A stretch of 64,000 bases of DNA from Cinclus cinclus. Lineage: Eukaryota; Chordata; Aves; Passeriformes; Cinclidae. The position numbers and the translations under genes are program-made. The notes under the pieces are model-generated. The model saw only the letters and a program-made list of their open reading frames with translations. It had not been told where the DNA came from and made no database searches. The DNA lies in the NCBI RefSeq assembly GCF_963662255.1, contig NC_085049.1:65147158-65211157 (forward strand), read 5' to 3'. Position 1 is the stretch's first letter, and every line of letters starts with the position of its first letter. Shown one piece after another: positions 44,961 to 55,900 of the stretch.

Positions 44961-45904
44961 AAACCACCTTTGTTGAGTTTTCCATGGAGCAAAGTGGCAA
45001 AGTGGGAGAGCCCAGCAAGGAAGACAACTGGGAACGCAATTTTGGACCAGATCAAAAGCCACTCCAACAATTTGGAGGCCAAATTCCTCAAACAAGAGCC
45101 TTTATCTCCAAGTGGGGCTGATAAGAACCATCCCAGGAGCTGGAAAACCTCAAAGCTCCACAGGGCTGAGTGAGACCTCATGGAGCATCTTCGCTCCAGC
45201 TCCACTTAGCCTCTCTGACCCATCTCTCGTTCCAAAAAGTCATTTTTGGGTCTGCCCTGCTGCTTTCAGGTCCTCGAGAAGAACAAGGGGACAGAAACGA
45301 GGGCTGGGGGCCTTGCTGATGTTTTTCCAGAGGTGGCTTGGGATCAGAAAACACTGATGGGCTTTTCCCAGCTTTTATCTGATGGATGAAGTGTGGCTGC
45401 CAGGACTTTTTGCTCAGTATGAAGCCTGAATTCCAGCAGATGGAAACCCTTCCCTCTGCAGATGGGTCGGCATTCCAGGAAGTGGCGACTGCATGTGAAT
45501 GCTCCTCTTTGTTTGCCTTGCCTTGCTCCTATTGATTGCTCCCAAATATTCCTGATTGCTCCAGGAGCTGAGGAGCCTGGCTTGGAAACCTCCCGAATTT
45601 GCTTCAGCATCGTTTATTTTTGTGGTTTCCATCTGGCCTGAGTTTGATGTTCCCCACTCCTGAGTTTTGGTTTGGTTTGGGGTTTTGGTTTTCTTTGTTT
45701 GTTTGTTTGGTTGGGTTTTTTTGACAATTAAAGGAATCATTTTGTTCTTCACCCCTGCCCTGGGCCTTTGATGGAGCCTGTTTGGCTCCAGGGTTTGGGA
45801 ATAAAAGCACAGAATTGTTCAGCTCCAGGTGTTCCCATCACACCTGTCAAGAACCCAGCAGGAAAATTGCACGTGGCCCAAGTTCAGATCCAAGGGGAAA
45901 GGTG
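44961..45904. other. Intergenic
   Basis: A GTTT-rich stretch at about 45665-45720. Nothing else seen. Confidence 0.45.
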
Positions 45905-46300
45905 ACCCATCCCAACATTTATGGGCAGGGACAATTCCCACCATCCCAGGCTGCTCCAGACTTTCTTTGGACATTGCCAGGGATCCAGGGGCAGCCACAA
46001 CTTCTCTGGGAATTCCAGCCCAGCCAGGAATTCCCAATTCCCAAGATCCCATCCAGCCCTGCCCTCTGGCAATGGAAGCCATTCCCTGTATCCTGTCCCT
46101 CCATGCCTTGTCCCCAGTCCCTCTGCAGCTCTCCTGGAGCCCCTTCAGGCCCTGGAATGTGCTGGAAGCTCTCCCTGGATCCTTCCCTTCTCCAGGTGAG
46201 CACCCCTCAGCTCTCCCAACCTGGCTCCAGAGGGGCTCCAGCCCTGGGAGCAGCTCCATGGGTTCCTCTGGATTTGCTCCACATCCTTCTGCTGTAGGGT
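45905..46300 (-). mobile_element. CR1 LINE 3' fragment, longest copy
   Basis: From 'atgggcagggacaattccca' through 'cctctggcaatggaagccat', 'tgccttgtccccagtccctc' to 'ctggatttgctccacatcc'. About 400 bases of antisense CR1. Confidence 0.85.
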
Positions 46301-48000
46301 GCCCCAGGTGCCGCATCTCCACCCCTTCCCAACCCCTCCAGGGTTAAACCCTGCTGGACCTGGGTTAAAACCAAAACTCCTTGTCCTGCAGTATTTTGGG
46401 CACCTCCAAGCAGCAGCTGGAGCCCCTGATCCTGTCAGGAATTGCATTGGAGCTGCACAAACTCCTCCTAATTGCCCCACTCTGGGTTTGGGAGGGCATT
46501 CATTTGCTGAATGCAGATTCAATTGCAATTAAGCCCATTCAGCTCCCTAACGAGGCATTCAGGGCTTTTGGAGGTTTAAAGGGTTTAAATAGGCCCAATT
46601 GTTAAGCGTGCCTTTATGGAGTGCTCTTCTGAAGCCTGGGATCAGCATCAATCCCTAAAACTGGAGTCACCCCGGAGAGCTCAGAGGCAAAAGTGATCTG
46701 GAGGGGAGGAAAAATTGTGGATGTTTATGGACAGGAAGCAGTTAATTCCTGGGGTTTTCTGCTAGAGTGGTGGAACATCAGTTCAAGCGATTTCCCTGCA
46801 GGCTCAGGCTGGGAAGAGCAAAATTCCACTCCTCCCAACTTTTAAACCCGTGGATATTTGAACACCTGGAAGCTGATGGATGATTTAAATCTCTTTTAAC
46901 AGCTGTTTGAGGTTCTCATTTATTAATGGGGCTGTGCTGATCTTTTGGCTTCACCTGGAGCCAGGTGGGTCTGGGATTCTCTGGAATTTTTTCCATCTAC
47001 AGCCCATGTGTTCCTGTTCACCCTGGAGGCTCCTGATTTTCCCTTTTCCTCTGTCCTTGACCTTTTTGGCCCGTTTAGCTCCTGGCCAGAGAATCTTTAG
47101 GGATGGATGGACCCACCAGGGTGAGATCTGCTCTTCATCAGCTCTGGAATTCCCAGGACCCCAGGCACGGAAATCCTCGGTGCAGATCCCCTACTCCAAG
47201 CAGGAAAACTGCTCAGTTTTTGGGGTATGGGGTCTCTAATTCCTATTTTTTTTTCCCCTGAGGTGAAATCTCCTCTGTTGTGTGGTGGGAGCTCCAGGGA
47301 TGGATAGATTGGGGTTTCCTCAGTGGCTGGAAGCTGCCTTGGGATGCAGCTCCAGATTTGGCTGCAGGAGGAAGTTGGAGCTGAGGGGAAAATTCAGATT
47401 TATTCACGGGATCCTGTTTGGAGCCGAGGGTCCCAGGAGGATGAGAATTCAGATTTATTCCTGTATCCTGTTTGGAGCTGATCTCCCTCCCCAGGAATTT
47501 CCATGGAACATGTCCCACGCATTCCCTGCCCACCTCACCCAGAGCTTTGGGGTCACCCCACTGTCCCCACCCCAAGAAGCCCCAGGTGTGGTGCTTGTGT
47601 CCCTTTCGGGGTCATTTTCTAAGTGTTTGAACCTCAAACATTCCTTTCCCTGCCTCAGTTTCTCAGTGCCTCCAAGTCTCCATCCAGGAGACAATTCCTT
47701 AGAAATCTCTGCTGTTGGGAGATGAGACAAATCAGGAATTCATTTGTGATGTCCCCACTCGTGCCCCCCAGCGATATCACACTCCCACATTTGAACCATA
47801 AATCAGTTTTTCACCCCAAGCCTGGTTTTCCACCCTCTCCATGTGCTGATACCTAGAGTTTTTTATCTCCCCGAGAACAAACTTTTCCTCTTTCCCTGCG
47901 CCGGCCCCTTCCCTTACAAACATCTCAGTTATTTTATTATCATTTTATGCCCACGAGGTATAAAAAAAAATTTTTTATTTTTTTTTTTTTTTCCCCCCGT
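46301..48000. other. Intergenic
   Basis: No coding exon recognised. A 'gaggtataaaaaaaaa' run occurs near 47956, upstream of a GC-rich stretch. Confidence 0.45.
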
Positions 48001-48294
48001 TCTTCCCCCCTTTCCCACATTCCTGCCTAGAGCGTGGGGGGTGGGTGGCATCTCCTGCCCGGTTCTCCCCCCTCCATCCCAGCTGCGGGGAGGAATGGGA
48101 GCTGGAAGGGGAGACCCGCCTGGAGCAGCCCCTCCTCCTGCCTCGGAACTCCTTCTTTTCCCGAGCCTGGAGAAGTTTTCTCCTCCTCGGATTCCCGGTG
48201 GAAGGACCCTGGGAAGCTCCAGCCCCGGGGTGAGCAACAGGGTCTGTCTATCTCTGTCTGTTTGTCCGTCCGGGGTTTGGCTCCGTTTGGGTTT

Positions 48295-48380
48295 GGTTTT
48301 TTTGTTTGTTTGTTTTGTTTTTGTTTTCTGGTTTTTTTGTTGTTGTTTGTTTGTTTTTGGTTTTTTGTTTTTTTTTTACT
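48295..48380 (+). repeat. GTTT-rich simple tract
   Basis: A (G)TTTG(T)n tract similar to 39350-39545. Confidence 0.85.
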
Positions 48381-48414
48381 CTTCAGTCTCGGGTTGCGGT
48401 TAAAGAAATGCGGA

Positions 48415-49195
48415 GGGGAGGGAGGGAGAGGGGCCGGGGAGGAGGAGGAGGAGGAGGAAGCAGCTGCTCCCAAGGGGGAGGATGAGAAGGAAGAGGAGGG
48501 TGAGGAGGCAGCACTTCCCGATGGGGAAGGATGAGGAGGGCGAGGAGGGAGCAGCTTCCTGATGGGGAGGAACAGGAGGCAGCATCTCCTGAGGAAGAGG
48601 AGGATGAGGAGGCAGCACCTCCCAGGGGGGAGGGTGAAGAAAATGAAGAGGGTGAGGAGGTAGCAGCTTCTAAAGGGGAGGATGAAGAGGATGAGGAGGC
48701 AGCAGCTTCTGAGGAAGAGGAGGATGAAGATGAGGATGAGGAGACAGCAGCTCCAGATGAGAAGGATAAGGAGGATGAGGAGGCAGGAGCTCCGGATGAG
48801 GAAAATGAGGAAAAAGAGGAGGATGAGGAGCAGCAGCTTCCAAAGAGGAGGATGAAGAGGATGAGGAGGCAGCAGCTGCCAAAAGGGAGGATGAAGAGGA
48901 TGAGGAGGCAGCAGCTGCCAAAAGGGAGGATGAAGAGGGTGAGGAAGCAGCAATTCTGGATGAGGAAAATGAGGAGGATGAGGAGCAGCAACTTCCAAAG
49001 GGGAGGATAAGGAGAGTGAGGAGGCAGCAGCTCCCTGATGGGGAGGAAGAGGAGGATGAGGAAGCCTCACATAGGGAGATTGAGTAGGAAGAAGAGGATG
49101 AGGAGCAGCAGCTCCCAGTGTGGAGGATGAGGAGGCAGCAGCCTCTGGTGGGGAGGATGAGGAGGATGAAGAGGATGAGGAGGCAGAAGCAGCCC
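48415..49195 (+). repeat. ~780-bp purine-rich minisatellite
   Basis: Degenerate units of about 30-45 bases combine 'gaggatgaagaggatgagg' with 'aggcagcagcttc'. The plus strand is overwhelmingly A/G. The lack of stop codons in several frames follows from this composition. Confidence 0.85.
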
Positions 49196-49357
49196 CAGCT
49201 TCCCCCTGCACTGCACAACTGGAACCCTTGGTGGTGTCCCAGGAGGGCCTGAGGTGTCCCAAGCCTGTCTGGAATAGGAATTTTGGGATGACTCTTCACT
49301 TCCCCCGGTGGGATGTGGCTCAGGGGCATCAGGGAGAGGCTGGGAAGGAGATTCCAG

Positions 49358-49500
49358 AGCGTCATGGAATACCCAGGCTTGGAAGGGACCCACAAGGGTC
49401 ACTAAAGTCCCACTCCTTGTCCTGCCCAGGACAATCCCAAAATCCCAGCATGTGCCTGAGGGTGTTGCCCAAATGCTCCCTGAGCTCTCTGGACATTACC
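49358..49500 (-). mobile_element. CR1 LINE 3' fragment
   Basis: 'cgtcatggaatacccaggct' then 'tggaagggacccacaagggt' and 'cactccttgtcctgcccagg'. Confidence 0.7.
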
Positions 49501-50394
49501 AGAGTCCCCATGGTTTTGTTTTGGGGTTTTTTGAGGGATTTCTGGGAAGAAGCCAATTCCTGTTGCTCCTTTGATGCATCCAGGGGTTCTGAGCATGGAG
49601 TGGGCAGAATCTGATCCCAGAAAACTTCCTACCAGTGGGATAAGGAGATGGATTTTCCCTCTGATATTGTTCCGTGCGAGGTGACTGAAAGAAAGTCCTG
49701 GATCAAAGGTGTAACAATGGAGCAAATCCTCTGAGAATGGTTGTAATTCCACCAAAATGGATATTTCAGTGGGATGTGGGAGAAGCAGCAGGAAGAGTTG
49801 GTCTGTGGCCATTCCTGGCTGGGGAAATCACAAATTCCAGGGTGGAATTCTCTTTTCCTGCTGCAGGTTAGATCGTGGCAATGGATGCAGGGTTTGGAAT
49901 CCACATCCAGTTGTGGATTTGCTCTTTTCCCAATCCAGCTTTTCCTGTCCCAGGAGCACCGCTGGCGGAGGGGACTGAAATCTACTCACAATTCCCAGCT
50001 TCCCCTGTGGATGCTGGAATGATGTTCCACAACTGGTGGGGTTTTTTTGGTTTTTTTTTGGGGGGGCTGCTCTCCATTGTGAGCCCAATTCCAACAGGAA
50101 TTCTGCTGCAGTCAGGAATTGCAGGGAAGTGCTTTTCATCCAGGGAGAGGAGGACATCAACCACCAGGAGATGATTCCTGGGATGTCCCAAAAGTCTTTG
50201 AGGCTCTTTATGGTTTGGGTGGAATTAGCAGGAATTGCTCTCTGTGTCTGGTCACTGTACCTGGGAGGAAGAACAGGAAAGGGACAGGGAATGTTGGGGC
50301 TTCCCAAATTTCCTGCAGCTGCAAGGATCCTCAGGAAGGGCTGGAGGTTGTGTTTGGAGGGTTGGCACAGAGATATGGGGACACATCCTGGCTC
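49501..50394. other. Intergenic
   Basis: No supported feature apart from a G/T run at about 50040-50060. Confidence 0.45.
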
Positions 50395-50780
50395 TTCTGG
50401 GTGTCATTTGGTCCTATTTGGGTGTCACTGGAGTTTTGGGATCACTGGCTGTTCTGGGTGTCATTTGCTCTTTTCTGGATGTCACTGGAGTTTTGGGATC
50501 ACTGGGTTTTTTGGGTGTCATTTGGTCCTATTTGGGTGTCGCTGGAGTTTTGGGATCACTGGGTTTTTTGGGTGTCATTTGGTCCTTTTTGGGATCACTG
50601 GAGTTTTGGGATCATTGGCTGTTCTGGGTGTCATTTGCTCTTTTCTGGATGTCACTGGAGTTTTGGGATTACTGGGTTTTTTGGTCATCATTTTGTCCTT
50701 TTTGGGATCACTGGAATTTTGGGATCACTGGGGTTTTTTGAGTGTCATTTGGTCCTTTTTGGGATCACTCAGTTTTCCCA
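50395..50780 (+). repeat. Minisatellite, ~60-bp units
   Basis: About six units built from 'ggtgtcatttggtccttttt' and 'tggagttttgggatcactgg'. Two unit types ('ggtcctatttgg' and 'gctcttttctgg') alternate, suggesting higher-order duplication. Confidence 0.9.
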
Positions 50781-51069
50781 AGCATGGCTTGTCTGGGAAT
50801 GAGAAAACCCGGGGGAGCAGGGGATGGAAGGATGGATGGATGGAGTGTGACTCTTTGGGATGTGGGATGAGGGAACTGCAGGTGGTGCTGAAGCTGTGGG
50901 ATGTTCTCACCTCAGGCCCCACCTTCCTGTGGAATTAATAATTAAATTAATGGGGAAAAGCAGAGATTTGGGCTCAGATCCTTGGCTCCAGCTCAGGGAT
51001 TGGGCATCTTTTCCTGACTGGGCAGGGGGTGCCTCTGGATCATCCTCTCCCATTCCCTACCCATAAATC

Positions 51070-51145
51070 AAGGAATCACAGAGGGGTTTGTGTTGGAAGG
51101 GACTTTAAAGCCCATTCCATTCCTACCTGGCCGTGGGGCACTGGA
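51070..51145 (-). mobile_element. CR1 LINE end fragment
   Basis: 'aatcacagaggggtttgtgt' then 'tggaagggactttaaagccc'. Confidence 0.7.
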
Positions 51146-52841
51146 TGGGGTTGGGTCAGGAGATGGGAATCTGGAAATTCCATGCCCAAGCTCTCCTTGC
51201 TGGCTCCTTCCATTTCCTTATTCCACCAGAAGTGAATCTGGAGGCAGGGAAAGAGCAGCAGATTCCTGCTGGGAGAATTTCTCCTGCCCCAAACCCAGGA
51301 GGCTCCCAGGGGATGCAGAACCTTTGGGATCTTTGTTTCCTTTGTCCCAGCTCCTGCTCCCCTCGGGAGCATTTGGAAATGTGAATAACCTGGAAAAGTT
51401 CCAGCTGGAGCAGTGCAGCCCTGGCTGCCAGCCAGGCACTCAATCTCTTCATCCATCATTTTCCAACCCTTCCCCCCTCCCCCCCCGTTTTTTTTTAACC
51501 CCCACCTCCTTCAAATTCAACAATTTTCCCACAAATCCCCACCTCTCCTTAGCCATGGATCCTACTTCTCTGGAGATATTCCCTTTTTGAGAATGGCTAA
51601 TTCCATTCTATCATTTTTTTAAGGGAAAACAGATGAACAAGCATCATCCCCTGGATGCCCCACGTGGCAGCAAGGTGACAAAACTGCAAATATCCCGTTC
51701 TTTGTTCCATGAATCTGTCTGATGAGCGGTGATTCCCAACAAAATTCCCGTTTGGACCCACTCTTCCTAAACTTTCACTCCTCTCCTGGGATTTCTGGCA
51801 GGAATTGGAGCTCAGGGGTGGGCACCAAACTCCTTTGCTGTTTGCAGTGGCTGCCCAGGCAAGTCCAAGATTTTTTTTTCCCTCAAATTGTGCTTTTTGG
51901 AGAGGCAGGAAGGTTCTGCCTGGAGATGATCTTCTCAAGAAACCACTGACTGGAATTTTCTGCTTGGAAAAGCCTCTAAATTTAGTTTTAAAAGGTGTTT
52001 TTAATGTGAAAATCTGATCTGTGGGGAGCTACCATGGAGCAGGAAAAAGGAGAGGAGGATCTGGATGTCATTCCCAGGACTCATCAGGTGTTTTCTTTTC
52101 CCCTGGATGCTTCCAATCTGAAATCCTCCATCCCAAACTCCTGGAACATTCCTTGTCACAGGAATCTTAGAGGAACTCCTTATTCTCATTAATCCCTGGT
52201 GTTAATTGGAATGGAATTCCTGGAAAAAGAGCAAAGCTGGATGAAACCATTGAGTTTTTTTTTCCTTGAATCCATAATTTCCACCTTGAAAGTTGTCCAT
52301 GCTTCCCTGGGAATAAATGAGGCTCAGAGCAGGAGAAGGGCTTTTAATTGCCCTTTAAAAAAGAATAAAATTCCTTTTGGCAGCACCCCTTCTGCTCCAC
52401 AGGGGTAATTCCTTGTTTTCCAGAGGGGGAATTCTGCAGCAGTTTGGGGAATCATTAAACCACCACCAGTAACCAAAATTCCAGACTCCTCTGACATGGT
52501 AGGGTGGATCCTCGAGGAAGTTCATCCTGGATTTAGGAGCTTGGAAATCAGAGTTGGCTGCAGATGATTCCTGATTTTTCTCCCAGAAGTGGGAAGTTTC
52601 TCCTGCTTTTATCCCACCACTAATGCTCCCATTTGGGCTTCATTGCCTCAGTTGGATTTTGGGAAAGGGGCAAAGATGAACTCTCAGCATTAGCAAAGAA
52701 ATGAAGGAATTCAAAGATTTATGGATTTTAATCCTGATTTTCCAAGCCAAGAGGAGCTGGAGAAAAGCTTTTCCTGGTACTGAGGGTGGGTGGGAGCATC
52801 ATCCTCAGGTAGCTCCAGCTCCGACCTCTCTCCTTCTGCAG
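51146..52841. other. Intergenic sequence upstream of the VWA-FN3 gene
   Basis: No repeat array. A noncoding first exon could lie here or near 48.0-48.2 kb, but none can be shown. Confidence 0.4.
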
Positions 52842-52908
52842 GTGAGGGACTCTCCTCCAGGCTCTGGGCTGACTTCCAGGAATTTCCAGGAGCTGCTACC
52901 CAAGGGGA

Positions 52909-52978
52909 ATGTTGTGTGCCCAGATCCTTGTCCTGGTGGTGGCTGTGGGGCCGTTCCGAGCTGGGGGTGTCCATGAAG
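52909..52978 (+). CDS. VWA-FN3 gene exon 1: signal peptide
   Basis: The ATG opens MLCAQILVLVVAVGPFRAGG and then VHE before GTGAGT. That is a hydrophobic core with a plausible signal-peptidase site near RAGG. It ends in phase 1, which joins to the VWA exon to give an Ala codon. A possible acceptor (tccttctgcag) ends at 52841, so the exon may begin at 52842 with a short 5' UTR. Confidence 0.7.
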
Positions 52979-55900
52979 GTGAGTGACACCTGGGTCAGCA
53001 CCTGGGGACACTTTGGGGAGGAAAATCCCTGATCCGAGTAGATTTTCCTGCTGCTGGCATGGATCCACGCATGAATCTCTCGGGGTGGAGCTGTGGTGCA
53101 TTTAATTCCTGCATAGGATCCTCTTATGCTGGGATCATGTGGATAACAGAGCACCTCCAAAGGAATTCAGGACCTGAATTCCTGCTCTGGGGTTTACAGA
53201 GAAATCAGGGCTCTGCTCAGTGTCCTGCCTCTGTTCCAGCTCCTGCTCCAGAGGAAAGTGGGGAGAAAGGGAAAACAAAGCCTATCCGGATTACTTCTCT
53301 GAATTCCAAGGCCTGGTTCCAGCCACCACAGAGGAAATGGGAGAGGAAAAGCCTCAAGGAAGCCTTAAATCCTTCTCCTGCTTTTTAGGGAATTGGGATG
53401 GCACAAGGATTCACCTCCCTAGCTCCATGCAGGCCCACAAAGTTTTTGGGGATCAGAGGCTGGATCCTAAAAGCAGGAGGATAAAGAATTCCAGGGAAGA
53501 GTCTCATGGATGACCCAGGGTGTATTTTTGGTGTTAGGGGGGGAGATCCTTGGGAGCATCCTTCAGAGCTCCTGGGATGGTCCCAGGCCAGGTGGGATCC
53601 TCCTTTTTCCAACAACCCCCAGGTCTGGAGGTGCAAATCCATCTTAATCCGTTAAATTCAACAAGGAGTTAATGGAATCCTCAGCATCACCTCGGAAATT
53701 AACTTGATTAAGCTGCTGTCCATCAATTAACCAATAAACTCGACTCTAATGCTGTTTAATTCAGAGCTGGGAGCGGGGCAGTAAATCAACGTTTGGAGAT
53801 GTCTCTGGCAAAGCTGTGATGGATGGAATGGGATCGTTTTGGAGGAGCATGGAAAATTCTAAATCCAATCCTATCCCTCTGTAATTAATAGAGCTGTCCA
53901 GATTGGGATTTTCTCCAGAAGGTACCAATCCAAATATCTGTAACATCCCACTTTCCCCACGACAGCTCCAGGTGCCTGATCCAAACAGGAATTCTGAGGT
54001 TCTGGAAACTTTTTGGGGGAAAAAAAAAAAAAGGCCTCCAGAATGGGCTGGGATTGTCACTTTATTTGGAATAGGGCACCGTCTCCCACCCTTTGGAATC
54101 CCGTATTTGTTGTTTTCCTCCTCATTATCCCTGGATGCAAATGAGGATGGGGTGAGGAAGACTCTCAAAAATCAGGATGGATGGAGGGAGCTTTCTGGGA
54201 ATTTGGGATGCGGGATGTCAGTGAAGCAGCAAAGACCCCTCTGATACCAATTTTGAGGATGTTTTCCAAACCAGGGCCAAAAAAGCAGAAAAATCTGCAC
54301 TTCCTGGATTAGTTCCAAGAGATGGGTGGTTGTGGATTTTGTTGGGAATTTCTTGTGGGAATGCAGGGTGTGGTTAAACCCTGGGAAGCTGCTGAAGGAT
54401 TTCCAGCAGTCCCAGGGACTGGGATTTGCTTCCCTCTATTTTTCCTGGGGGAACAGGGACATCAGAATCCCAAAGCTGAGGAAAAGGAGCAGATCCAAAA
54501 TGGAAGCAGTAGCTGGGAAAGGAGCTCGTGGTGATCCATGAGCAGCTGAGCTGCTTCCGAACACCACGGACAGGGAGATCTCTGGGAATGAAAATTTGAA
54601 TAATTGTCTTCTATTTTTTCTCAAGGATAAGTGCTTTATATTCCAAACTTAACCCAAAAAGAGCCAATCCCTATTTTTCTGCAGTAAACAGAGTTATGTT
54701 GGGAAGAAGTCGGCGTCAGGGGGCAAAAAGCAGAATGGAAACCCCAAAACCCTTGGATAACAGCTGGAAAATTATCCCTTTTCCTGCTGGTGGGCTAAGA
54801 GGACTGATCAAGGACACAGCAATGAAAGACAGCAAAAAACCCAAATATTTCCAAGCCCTTTGGGGATCCTGCTGGTAGGAATGGGATAAAAATCCAGGGA
54901 ATTGAAGATGTCAGGCTGGAACAGGTTTTCCTTGTGCAGCAGAAACCTGGGAAACACACCCAGCTCCTCTCCCTGGAAACTGGGACAGATTCGCCAGCCT
55001 GGTTGGAGCAAGTTGGGGCTGCAGAGCTACAGGTGGAAGTCAAGGCTGGGTAAAATCCAAAATGACACAGAATGGAAAAAAAAAATGGGACAATGTTGAG
55101 CCCAATCCCAGTGAGGAAGATTTAAACTCCTCCTCCAGCAGGACCTGGAATAACTGCCTTCAAGGGAGAGAAATTCCAAAGAAAATACAATTTTTCCATG
55201 TCCCTTGTAGAGTCTTTGTGAGTTTAAGCATCCCTAAAAGTCATCAGATTCCTGTCCATGAAATGGATTTATGGAATGCCTAAGAAATATGGAATTCAGG
55301 TGGGAGGGAACACTGGGAAGGGAAAAATGCCTTGCTGTTGGTTAAGGAAATTTCCCTGTAATTAAGGATATCCCCTGCCATCAGAGCCGCCATGGGATAT
55401 CTGGGAAAAACTCTCTAACTGTTCATTCTTGGCACAAAATTCTGGTCATGCCCAGGGTTGGGTGGTCCCATGTCTCCATCAGTGTCCCTGATATGAATTC
55501 CAGGATGATTGATGGGATGGCAGAGATGCCACATTCCTGGATTTCAGCTATGGGTAGCTCAGGGGTCTGTGTGCGGCTCTGGGAATGTGGAATCCACAGG
55601 CTTGGGATTCCACACTGGAATTGCCTTGCTTCCAGAGTGCCCTCCACATCTGATGCTCTGATGGAGCTGGGATCTGGAGTTTGTGCTGAAAATTGTGGAA
55701 TAATTGGAGTTGGAAGGGGCCTTTTAAAGGTGATTTAGTCCAGTCCTGCCATGGACAGGGACCTTCCACTATCCCAGGTTGTCCTGGCCTTGGACATTTC
55801 CCAGGATGGGAAATCTCTGGATAAGAAACACACAAATGAGGAATGAGGAGGAAATTAAGGAGAACATAACACCTGTTACTGTGGGAAGCACCTAAACACA

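Noticed and set aside
48027..49262. A 411-codon open frame on the minus strand
   Set aside because: It runs through the purine-rich minisatellite and the GTTT tract. Its Ser/Leu/Pro-rich product follows from repeat composition and has no domain.
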